Source: JAEXOD01 sp043805435
GTDB lineage: Bacteria > Bacteroidota > Ignavibacteria > Ignavibacteriales > Melioribacteraceae
NCBI GenBank assembly: GCA_043805435.1
Contig: JAZDHY010000098.1
Coordinates: 10,163 to 74,162, forward strand
Direction: 5' to 3'
Length of the DNA stretch: 64,000 bases
Positions 9,300-17,530 of the stretch are shown piece after piece (position 1 is the stretch's first letter; each line of letters opens with the position of its first letter). The notes below the pieces were generated by a model, which was not told the origin of the DNA, ran no database searches, and was given only the letters and a program-made list of their open reading frames with translations. Made by a program: the position numbers and the translations under genes.

Positions 9300-10052
9300 A
9301 AATAATTAAGCTCAATTAAAATGTTCAATACAAAATAACTTAGTTGACAAGTTTAGAAGACATTTGCACAGTAGAACCATGCCACATATTTTAAAGATCC
9401 AACTGACTATTGAAAAATAAATCATTCATGCTTTGGAACTCTCAAAAATAAAACCGTGATTTTAGCCCTAATTTTTTACTCACATTATTAGTATTGATTA
9501 TTATAATGTGGTTTGATTTTTTTCCATTGAAAAATCAACATTTAATATTTTTCAAATAATAAGTAATTATTTTATTATGATTATTTTTAGATAAACCGGT
9601 TAACTTTAGTTTTTACAATAAGTTAAGTTTAATTTTTAAAGTATAAATGAGAAATTCCGATTCAATATCATCTCCCATTTACAATAAAAAACAATCAATG
9701 CTCCCGGCTAATATCCATAGTTTACATAAAATGTGGGGTCATTTTAACATGTTTTCACAAAATATTTAAACCGAAGTGATGAAAGAGCCACTTATTAATT
9801 ATTTGGCAATTAAAACATACTGTTTTAGTACATTTTCCCCTATTTAACTATAATTTATAGCTTGCTCCCTTAAAATTTAGGTTATTCGCTTTGTTATAAT
9901 ATTTTACATTAATGCTATAATTTACTTTAAGATAATACGTTTAATGTGAATATATAATAAGTTTTTATAAATCTTATTTTATTTTACATTTTATCACAAA
10001 TTTTGTGTAAACAGTTTACCAATAGAACTTTATTTACAATTTTCTTTAAAAT
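9300..10052. other. AT-rich gene-free spacer
   Basis: About 750 bp between the hairpin cluster and the terminator of the large surface-protein gene. No open frame with a start and binding site, no hairpin of note and no recognised RNA were seen. Confidence 0.6.
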
Positions 10053-10087
10053 AAAAAAACCGCAGCTATTTAATTAACTACGGTTTT
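10053..10087 (-). terminator. Terminator of the large T9SS surface-protein gene
   Basis: Read on the minus strand: AAAACCG (10081-10087) pairs with CGGTTTT (10056-10062), followed by a T-rich run. It closely resembles the hairpin at 13612-13645 behind the other type IX tail. Confidence 0.75.
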
Positions 10088-10090
10088 AAA

Positions 10091-10120
10091 TTAAGAATTA
10101 AGAATTAAGAATTAAAAATT
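10091..10120. repeat. Short tandem repeat (TTAAGAA units)
   Basis: Three to four consecutive TTAAGAA units between the terminator and the stop codon of the surface-protein gene. Function unknown; probably replication slippage. Confidence 0.7.
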
Positions 10121-10125
10121 ACTTT

Positions 10126-13100
10126 TTATTTCATCAATAACATCTTATTGGTTTTATTAAATTTACCTGCTTCCAACGAATAGAAATAAATTCCGCTGGA
10201 AACTTTTTTACCAAACTTATCTGTTGCATTCCATATTAATTGATAGGCTCCTGGACGTGCTTCTGAATTAATTAAAGTCACTACTTCCCTGCCAAGAATA
10301 TCGTAAATTGTTAACTTAACATTAGATGCTTCAGCAATAGAATATTTAATTATTGTACTAGGATTAAAAGGATTAGGATAATTCTGTTCTAAGTTAAACG
10401 AATAACTTAAAGTAGAAATATTATCTTCTACTCCTACAAAAGGTGTAGTATTTTTATATAACCTGCCATCGCTGGTACCGGCATATAAAACACCTCTATC
10501 AATAAAAACAGAACTTACACCAAAACCAACCATTCCAAGCTGTGCCCAGCCGCTTTCTGTTGCATTTTGATATAAATAAATACCACCATTCCAAGCACTG
10601 GCAAATACATTACCGCCATCTATTGTAACAGAATAGATGTATGGAGCACTAACACCAGCTTGTTTTGAGAATGTAGTACCGCCATCACCTGAATAATACA
10701 TGCCATTACCATAAGTAGCAGCAAATATTTCATCGGAAGAATTTATTCCTATTGACCAAACATGGTCATATCCGACATTTAATTTAGTCCAGTTTTCTGC
10801 ATTATCAGAAGATTTATATATACCGCCTCCAAATGTACCGGCAAACATTTCACCGGAACCATTTTCGGCTAACGAGTTAATAGCTTTAAATGTTAAACCT
10901 TCATTTTTAGCAGTCCATGTTAATCCCAAATCTGTAGATTTGAAAACACCTTCACCCCAAATACCGGCATAAACAACTGTATTATTGTTAGTTACTAATA
11001 ATGTTCTAACATCTTTATTAGCTAAGCTATATAAACTCCACGTTGTACCGTTATTTGATGAATAATAAACACCTTTTTCAGTAGCAGCAAAAATATTGGA
11101 GTTATTAACAATAATTGACCATATGTAACCTACGTTCATACTGCCATTTAATAATGCCCAGGAGGCACCATCATCTATTGAACGATATATCTTTCCACCC
11201 CATGTACCTGTTAGTAAAAATCCATCTTTGTCGCGTGTTATAACCCAAACTATTTCATCCGAGCTAAAACTACCTGCATATTCCCAATTAACATTAACAG
11301 AACCGCTTCCAACCGAAAGATTAGGATTGACAACTATAGCAACAGCAGCATAATCATCTTCGGTGGTTATTCCATTACCGGGCTGGCTATCTGGATCAAG
11401 TTGATTAGCCCTTGTAACTTCGGCAATGTTTTCTAGAGTAGTTGTTCCGGGAATATTACCAATAAATTTGGCTATATTAAATTGTCCTTTACCATAAACA
11501 GATTTTGCAATAAATTGACCGTTTAACTGTCCGTCAACATAGTTGACATCTGCTTTAGGAGCAAATACTGTTCCTTGAATATCAATATTTTGAATTACTA
11601 ATTTTGTGGCTTCATACAAATTAAATAAGGCACTATATTTGTCTGCTCCCGAAACCACTAACCCACCATCAACATTAACGGAATCACCGGAAATATTTAT
11701 TAAGGCCGTAGAACCGGAAGGTACATTTACAAATATTTCTGTAGAATTATTAACATCGCTGCCGGAAACATTAAATATATTAATTAACGGATGTGTTCCG
11801 TCAAGATATAACGAACTCCAAATCATAGTATCTTTACCATTTGCCGAATAACCTGCAATAGTAGCTGATAAATCTAACAGATAAGAACGTGCTCCGGCAA
11901 AATCGATTACGCTATCTTGTCTTACTTCACCTTCTACACTAACATAATCGACAGGTAAATTGCTTTGACTACCATAAACAACATTACCTCCAAATACTGC
12001 TCCCGTTAAATATGTTAAATTTCTTCCAGCAATTAATACATCTTCCGTACCATTGGAATTTTGTAACTTATCTCCAACACTATAATTTGCTAAGAATATA
12101 TCTCTTCCGGCTGCCATTTTACCTTCGGTATCCGATGAAGGTTGATTAATGTCCTCAAAAACAAAAACATTAAAATCATCGGCATCACCAAAACTTAGCT
12201 GAGAAGTAAACATTGCGTCGGAATTAACTTTAACGCTAATAACTAATGAAGCACTTGCTCCGTTAGCCAATGCTCCCACCAGCCATTTGCCTGTTGTTTG
12301 AATATAACTTCCCTGTGTTGGTGTAGCCGATTGAATCTCGAATCCGTTATCAATTAAATCCATAACCTCAACACCTGTTGCCGGAGTAGGACCATCATTA
12401 GTAACAGTAACCGTAAATGTAATAACATCACCATTGGAAGGATTATTGTTATTTACTGTTTTACTAAGCCTTAAATCGGTTTTAGCAAGCCATTTTACGG
12501 TCGCGGAAAAAAGTCTGGTAGCCATAACCGGAGTAGCAAGAACTAGTTTTTGATATCCATCAGCGTTGATTGAATTTACATATTTGGTACCTTGTGGTAA
12601 TACAACCAAAGCAGAAGCTGTAACTGTTGCAGTATTTACACTTCCCTGATTTAATGTAAAAGCAAAATAACCTGCTGCATTAGTTACTCCACTTACAGAA
12701 CTTAATGTACCATTAACGGCACTTAAATTTACACTAACGTTTGGTGATACATTTCCTCGTTCATCATATGCATAAACTCGTAATGAAGCTGCCTGGCCTG
12801 TGTAAAGTTCTTGAGATGCGGGTGTAATAATTAATGTTGCTACAGGAGTAATATTTCCTGCATTTGCATCTGCATCGGCTATAATCTGCAAAGCTCTGTT
12901 TTTAATTGCGGAATTTGTGACTGTATTTGCATTCACTCCATCGCTAAAATGCCATACTGCAATTTGCACTGCACAAGCTTCGTTTTTTTCGGAAAGAGAA
13001 CCCGTATAAGGCAGCGATTTATAAGGATAATAATTATTCAATACGTAAGTTATTTGTGAAGGTGTATTACCTGCATCAATATACGTATTCGGCTGGCTTA

Positions 13101-13434
13101 CAGTCCAAAATGATAAATGGTGTAAGATATCAATGCAAAATAATTTAATATTAGGTTGATTATTAACTTCGGCATTAAATGTTCCTGCAAATACATTGCT
13201 AAAAGTTGTACCGTTGTATGGATTTGTAAAAGTTACGTTTGCACCTTTATCGGTGGCCAATACTTTTGCAATTGCCGAATTTGCACCATAAGTTATTGCC
13301 GATTGATAATAACTTAAAGGATGTTCTTCTGCATTTTTTGTTGCAATACTATCTGTTACTGCACCAATATTAACAAAACCAATAAGAAACAAAAGCACAA
13401 AAATGCTTAAAAATCTGTTACATTGACTAATCAT
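10126..13434 (-). CDS. Large T9SS-secreted surface protein: thioester, choice-of-anchor A and beta-propeller domains
   Basis: 1102 residues from the ATG at 13434, chosen because GGAGGT lies 9 bases upstream (an ATG at 13506 lacks one). Order: signal peptide (about 1-25); thioester-type adhesin domain (about 45-190) with LFCID, Cys100, and VQIAVWHF, Gln157, the pair expected to form a Cys-Gln thioester; an invasin/Big-like Ig domain (about 200-300); a DUF11-like repeat (about 327-430, SKTVNNNNPSNGDVITF); a choice-of-anchor A domain (about 440-690, SFGDADDFNVFVFED ... AAGRDIFLANYSVG); BNR/Asp-box-like propeller repeats (about 735-1010, SIDDGASWALL, GDGGTTFS); and a type A T9SS sorting tail from NYPNPFNPS at 1018. 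It is probably exported across both membranes and displayed or released. Binding to host or mineral surfaces is inference. Confidence 0.88.
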   Translation of the reverse strand: MISQCNRFLSIFVLLFLIGFVNIGAVTDSIATKNAEEHPLSYYQSAITYGANSAIAKVLATDKGANVTFTNPYNGTTFSNVFAGTFNAEVNNQPNIKLFCIDILHHLSFWTVSQPNTYIDAGNTPSQITYVLNNYYPYKSLPYTGSLSEKNEACAVQIAVWHFSDGVNANTVTNSAIKNRALQIIADADANAGNITPVATLIITPASQELYTGQAASLRVYAYDERGNVSPNVSVNLSAVNGTLSSVSGVTNAAGYFAFTLNQGSVNTATVTASALVVLPQGTKYVNSINADGYQKLVLATPVMATRLFSATVKWLAKTDLRLSKTVNNNNPSNGDVITFTVTVTNDGPTPATGVEVMDLIDNGFEIQSATPTQGSYIQTTGKWLVGALANGASASLVISVKVNSDAMFTSQLSFGDADDFNVFVFEDINQPSSDTEGKMAAGRDIFLANYSVGDKLQNSNGTEDVLIAGRNLTYLTGAVFGGNVVYGSQSNLPVDYVSVEGEVRQDSVIDFAGARSYLLDLSATIAGYSANGKDTMIWSSLYLDGTHPLINIFNVSGSDVNNSTEIFVNVPSGSTALINISGDSVNVDGGLVVSGADKYSALFNLYEATKLVIQNIDIQGTVFAPKADVNYVDGQLNGQFIAKSVYGKGQFNIAKFIGNIPGTTTLENIAEVTRANQLDPDSQPGNGITTEDDYAAVAIVVNPNLSVGSGSVNVNWEYAGSFSSDEIVWVITRDKDGFLLTGTWGGKIYRSIDDGASWALLNGSMNVGYIWSIIVNNSNIFAATEKGVYYSSNNGTTWSLYSLANKDVRTLLVTNNNTVVYAGIWGEGVFKSTDLGLTWTAKNEGLTFKAINSLAENGSGEMFAGTFGGGIYKSSDNAENWTKLNVGYDHVWSIGINSSDEIFAATYGNGMYYSGDGGTTFSKQAGVSAPYIYSVTIDGGNVFASAWNGGIYLYQNATESGWAQLGMVGFGVSSVFIDRGVLYAGTSDGRLYKNTTPFVGVEDNISTLSYSFNLEQNYPNPFNPSTIIKYSIAEASNVKLTIYDILGREVVTLINSEARPGAYQLIWNATDKFGKKVSSGIYFYSLEAGKFNKTNKMLLMK

Positions 13435-13611
13435 AAATATATACCTCCATGTTAATAAACTACATAATTTAAATAATACTAAGTAAAAAAATATGCTGAT
13501 AATCAATAATTTATTATCGAAAAAAAAGACAACTTTCTTTAATTATAAATATAAAAAATATTTGCTTTAATATTAACAAAAATACATTATTTTATAATTA
13601 ATTTTTAAAAT

Positions 13612-13645
13612 AAAAAACCGCAACAAATTTAATTAGCTACGGTTT
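13612..13645 (-). terminator. Terminator behind the T9SS remnant
   Basis: AAACCG (13615-13620) pairs with CGGTTT (13640-13645), with a T run on the minus strand. It is near-identical in stem to 10053-10087, suggesting that the remnant and the large gene are old paralogues. Confidence 0.7.
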
Positions 13646-13681
13646 ATATTTAATTGAGATGTAAGAATATAAAATATTTTA

Positions 13682-13992
13682 TTATTTTATTAACAATAAT
13701 TTTTTCGTCTCGCTCCATGTTCCGGCTTTAAGTCTATAAAAATAAGTTCCTGAAGAAAGTTTAGTAGCATCAAAATATATTTCAAGGTACCCGGATTTTT
13801 TAACTCATTTACTAATGTGTTAATTTCAATTCCTAAAACATCATATACTTTTAATATTACAATATTTGATGTTGGAATTGAATATTTTATAGTTGTAATT
13901 GGGTTAAACGGATTAGGATAATTTTGTGTAAGCGAAAATGTTTTTGGATTTGGCAAATTATCCTCTACCTCTGAAAACATCTTTATAAACAT
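13682..13992 (-). pseudogene. Frameshifted remnant of a T9SS type A sorting domain
   Basis: The frame from 13992 begins MFIKMFSEVEDN and soon shows a sorting tail, NYPNPFNPITTIKYSIPTS ... VYDVLGIEINTL. Around 13795-13803 the reading frame changes: the expected continuation YLEIYFDATKLSSGTYFYRL and the terminal KKLLLIK are in another frame, ending at TAA 13682-13684. No signal peptide or passenger domain remains, so this is the 3' scrap of a lost secreted protein. AAGGA is 13 bases before the first ATG, so a short product cannot be excluded. Confidence 0.82.
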
Positions 13993-14391
13993 AAGTCTTA
14001 TAATTCCTTAAACTATGTATACATAATGGTTTTAATACTTATTTAGCCCGCCTAATTAAAATTATGCTTTGGTTAAGATAATATTAATTAGTTAAAGTTT
14101 CACAAACAAACCGATTTAATTGAAAGAGTCAATTAATTAGTAATATTAATCATATAATAATTTGCAAGATGATAAATTTTGGCACTATATAAGTATTTTA
14201 AATTATATTTTCACAAAAATAATATAGGCCATTATTTATATCGATTTTACTATTCAGCAAATTATAAAGCTTTAGTCCAACAATATTAATACTAAATGGC
14301 TTATAAAATACACCATCCAATACTTTTGCATAATTAAAGTGTAAAATTTACTTCATCAAAAATAATTTATTAACATGTTAATTATTTCATT
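13993..14391. other. AT-rich spacer without a gene
   Basis: About 400 bp between the sorting-domain remnant and the STAS-like gene. It may hold debris of the lost secreted gene, but no translatable similarity was recognised. Confidence 0.5.
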
Positions 14392-14784
14392 CTACTTATC
14401 AGGATCAATGGCATTTTTGACCCAATCAACACCAATTTTTTCCCAATTTGTTATCTTCGAGGCATCTATATATCTTTCCCACTGATAAATACCCGTTTCT
14501 TTTGCAATTCTTTTAAATTGCATTGTCAAAGAAGAGCTATTAAGTATTACTACTGAACGAAGCATTCCTTTTTTTTTATACAATTTTTGTCCTTCTCCCA
14601 TCAAAATTTGACTTTCAGCAGGTAATGGTTTTAGGTCTCTCATATCAACAAAAATTCCAAAATCTTTTGTCGCAGACATTAATAATTTTTGGGATTCTTT
14701 TAACCAGATATTCATTTCTTCTGTTTTGATGAAATCACTAAATGTTAATTTGAATCCATAATCCTTTTTTTCAATCTTGTACAT
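14392..14784 (-). CDS. STAS/SpoIIAA-like protein
   Basis: A soluble 130-residue protein. The pattern of a beta-hairpin start (MYKIEKKDYGFKLTFS), a helix, then GIFVDMRDLKPLP and RSVVILNSS fits a SpoIIAA-like/STAS fold; the family assignment is tentative. No phosphorylatable Ser in an SSAG context is visible, unlike the true antagonist at 59537. It is an isolated minus-strand gene with AGGAG 8 bases before the ATG. Function unknown. Confidence 0.6.
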   Translation of the reverse strand: MYKIEKKDYGFKLTFSDFIKTEEMNIWLKESQKLLMSATKDFGIFVDMRDLKPLPAESQILMGEGQKLYKKKGMLRSVVILNSSSLTMQFKRIAKETGIYQWERYIDASKITNWEKIGVDWVKNAIDPDK

Positions 14785-14919
14785 TTTGAACTCCTAATAT
14801 TATTTACTTAATTATTAAATACATATTTGTGAATAGCTATTTCATCTAATTGAAAACTAATTTTATTTTACACAGTTTACCTAATATCAAGATTATCGTG
14901 TTCATTCTCTGGATTTAAC

Positions 14920-14951
14920 TTTAATTAATATTAATATTAATATTAATTAAA
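14920..14951. repeat. 32-bp perfect AT-only palindrome
   Basis: TTTAATTAATATTAAT followed by its exact inverse complement, with no spacer. It lies in the 320-bp spacer between the STAS-like gene and the dead LysE gene; the rest of that spacer shows nothing. Could be a binding site, a cruciform or a simple-sequence accident. Confidence 0.85.
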
Positions 14952-15105
14952 TGCAATAAGTTTTATCTAATTATCATTTTCTTTGTAATAGCAAAATAGA
15001 AATGTAATTAATAAACACAAATAAAATCACAAATCAATTTTGTTGATTTGATAATATACAGTTTAATTTTGCTATATTGCAAATCAATTTTTCCAAACTG
15101 ATTAT

Positions 15106-15749
15106 ATGAATATTACTTATCTAATAAAAGGGATTATAATTGGATTTTCTGTAGCAGCTCCTGTTGGCCCAATTGGTATATTATGTATTCGCCGCTGTAT
15201 TTATTAAAGATATTTGTCGGGCTTTTTAACCGGAATGGGAGCTATATCTGTTGATTTGATGTATGTAATAATTGTAGGATTTGGTTTAACATTTATTTCA
15301 TCATTTCTGATAAAACGACAATTTTGGTTGCAAAATATTGGAATGATTTTCATTTTATTTGGGTATAAAACATTGTTGGAAAATCTCTGGTCCATTAATA
15401 AGGAAACCATAAGCACTACTGGATTGGTTCATAATTATCTATCAACACTATTTTTAACAATAACAAATCCAGTAACATTTTTAGCTTTTATTGCAGTTTT
15501 TACTGGATTAAGGTTAGAGAAATTAATAGTCAATTATCTTTCTGCAATGATACTTGTTTAAGGTGTTTTTATAGGCTCCGCCTTGTGGTGTTTATATTTA
15601 GCAGTAGTGTAGGTCTATTGCGAAATAAAATTGATTTCAAAATTTTATTATGGATTAATAAAATATCCGGTTCAATTATTATTGGTTTTACATTATATAT
15701 ATTGGTTTCTCTTATAAAAACCAAATATTTTTTATTTACAAAAAAATAG
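15106..15749 (+). pseudogene. Broken LysE-family amino-acid exporter
   Basis: The frame from ATG 15106 starts MNITYLIKGIIIG and has the family motif PVGPIGILCI. It meets TAA at 15205 after 33 residues, continues in the same frame (LSGFLTGMGAISVDLMY ... FLTITNPVTFLAF) to a second TAA at 15559, then shifts frame to NKISGSIIIGFTLYILVSL, ending at TAG 15749. The intact paralogue at 36128-36739 aligns throughout (PIGPIGIMCI, TLTNPLTIFVF). At least two nonsense mutations and one frameshift make expression of a functional exporter very unlikely. Confidence 0.9.
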
Positions 15750-15969
15750 CAGTCATAAATTATTAGACTATACAAAGGGGAAATAACGCAAACAAATACT
15801 GGGCGTAAATTATCATTAAAATACACGCTAATAATTTAACAAACACTATTATTAATCAAAGATTGATTAATAAACATAATATTTTGGCGATTTATCGAAA
15901 TATTGAAAAAAATCAAACAGATAATCCTTAATTTTCAATAAGCCGCCATATATCAATAATTTAATTATG

Positions 15970-16095
15970 TTATTTACTCAGTAATCCGTGATTCTTTTTT
16001 TCGTCTTTTTTGTCACGTTTGGCTGCTTTTTTTTCTTTTTGAGTTTTTGTTGGAGCTTTTTTTGCAGTTTTTTTCACATCTTGACTTTTGCTCAT
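15970..16095 (-). CDS. Small lysine-rich basic protein (41 aa)
   Basis: A 41-residue peptide starting MSKSQDVKKTAKKAP and ending NHGLLSK, about one third lysine, with no hydrophobic segment. GAGGA lies 6 bases before the ATG. The reality of the gene is supported by a second copy at 29429-29553 with the same layout (MSKGQNTKKGSKKEP ... AKRDKKDEK). Highly basic composition suggests nucleic-acid binding, which is inference. It is too short for standard gene callers. Confidence 0.72.
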   Translation of the reverse strand: MSKSQDVKKTAKKAPTKTQKEKKAAKRDKKDEKKNHGLLSK

Positions 16096-16262
16096 GACTT
16101 TCCTCTTTATGGTGTAATGATTATACTTAATTAATATAGCAATTTTATTTATTAATACAATAATAAAATTTTCATAGATTCATAATATGTAAAAAAAATC
16201 AACAAAGCAATAGGTTAAATTGTTGCAAAACAACTAATTTTTAGGGTATTATCAAAAATCAG

Positions 16263-17530
16263 TTATTTGGGTATAGTAAAAGTAAATTCTGTTCCTCTAC
16301 CTAACTCACTATTTACCCAAATTTTACCATCGGTTCTTTCAATAAACTCTTTACAAATCAGTAATCCAAGCCCTGTTCCTTTTTCACCGTTTGTACTTTT
16401 GGTTGTATTAAGTGTCTCAAAGCTAAATATTTTCGAGCAATTTTCACGGCTAATCCCAACTCCCGTATCTAACACAGATATCTCATGAAAGCCGTCTCTT
16501 TCACTTACCAAAATTGTTATTTTTCCATCCTCTGGTGTAAATTTTATAGAATTATTAATAAGATTTTGAATAACGGATTTAAGCATGTTTTCATCAACAA
16601 TAACTGTACATCCTTCATCCACAAAGTTTGTTATTAGTATTTTTTTTCTCTTGCCTTCAGATTTGATATTGTTATAATTTTATTTACAAAATTATAAAGA
16701 TTAAGTTCTACTAACTCAAATGTCACCAAATTTCTTTGCAAAATTGACCATTGTAGTAAATTATCCAAAAATCCATACAAATTTTTTAAATTATCAAATA
16801 AAGCCAAGCTCAATGTTGTAATTTCTTCTTTTGAAATATTTTCAACTTCTGTAGATAATATTTCCGCAAGTCCTAATACTGCATGGAATGGGCTCTTTAA
16901 ATCATGTGCAATTATGGAAAATAATTTATCTTTTGAAGGATTTAAAATCTTCGCTGGATTTTCTTAAATTTTTTCTATTTTTTCATATTCAGTCAAATAA
17001 ATTAATGCAATCTGGCATATTTTATTCTGCTCAAGATTATCAATTATTTCTAAACCCTCAAGTGACACTTGAAAGATATTACCATCTTTCAGGTTTAATT
17101 TTAATTCGCAAGATTTCTTTATTGTTGAGTCAAAAACAGAATCCATAAAAAAATTAAATCTTTCTCTTTCGCTTTGCAGAATAAAAGATTTAAAACTTTT
17201 ACCAATTATTTTACGTCTTTCAAGTCCCAACATTGCACTTGCACTTAAATTTACCTCTTTAATTATTCCATCTTTGTTTAAGGTAAAGTAAGGAATTGGA
17301 GCAAAATCGAACAGATTTACATATTTATTTCTTGATACTTCCAATTCTGCCTGTGCAATTCTAAGCTCTTGATTTTGATGTTCGAGTTCAATTTGATGAA
17401 TTTGCAATAAATGAACCAATTTTTGAACATCTTCCAGTTTTTCAGCAATAGAGATATTTGAATTTGAATCAATTGTTTTTTCACCATTAACAATTGCATT
17501 TTTTTTAGATTCTTTTTTTTGAGTTTTCAT
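16263..17530 (-). pseudogene. PAS sensor histidine kinase split by a stop codon and a frameshift
   Basis: Three pieces of one kinase. Residues 1-188 from ATG 17530 carry a coiled coil and a PAS domain (APIPYFTLNKDGIIKEVN), ending at TAA 16964-16966. The same frame resumes at once with the HisKA box FSIIAHDLKSPFHAVLGL. In an A8 tract (16640-16647) the frame shifts by one base, and the HATPase domain follows with N box NLINNSIKFTPEDG, DTGVGIS and GTGLGLLICKEF to 16263. Restoring one A joins the domains. The start overlaps the end of the CheB-CheR gene by 26 bases, so they were one operon. It is either a decaying gene or a consensus error; the nonsense codon is not in a homopolymer. Confidence 0.85.

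Larger units (their letters stand above)
7950..9300. repeat. Cluster of short palindromic hairpin modules, no gene
   Basis: Some 1.3 kb without a credible gene but dense in short hairpins of different sequence, many followed by a G/CATG-type tail. Examples: TAACTCC/GGAGTTA 8388-8404, GCACGGC/GCCGTGC 8441-8457, ACCCC/GGGGT 8570-8582, CCCATTCG/CGGATGGG 8784-8803, AACCCT/AGGGTT 8891-8906, CAACCCC/GGGGTTG 8942-8959, GTATATC/GATATAC 9060-9076, GTGCTT/AAGCAC 9112-9128, AAAACTC/GAGTTTT 9215-9232, CAACCC/GGGTTG 9269-9286. The stems are conserved as base pairing rather than sequence, as in REP-like elements spread by transposases. A 67-codon minus-strand frame at 9006-9209 is made of these modules and is not called. 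Confidence 0.75.

Noticed and set aside
9771..9805. Weak resemblance to the conserved element (GTGATGAAAGAGCCACTT)
   Set aside because: Spacing and the CCGATTG end differ and no minus-strand gene follows; treated as chance.
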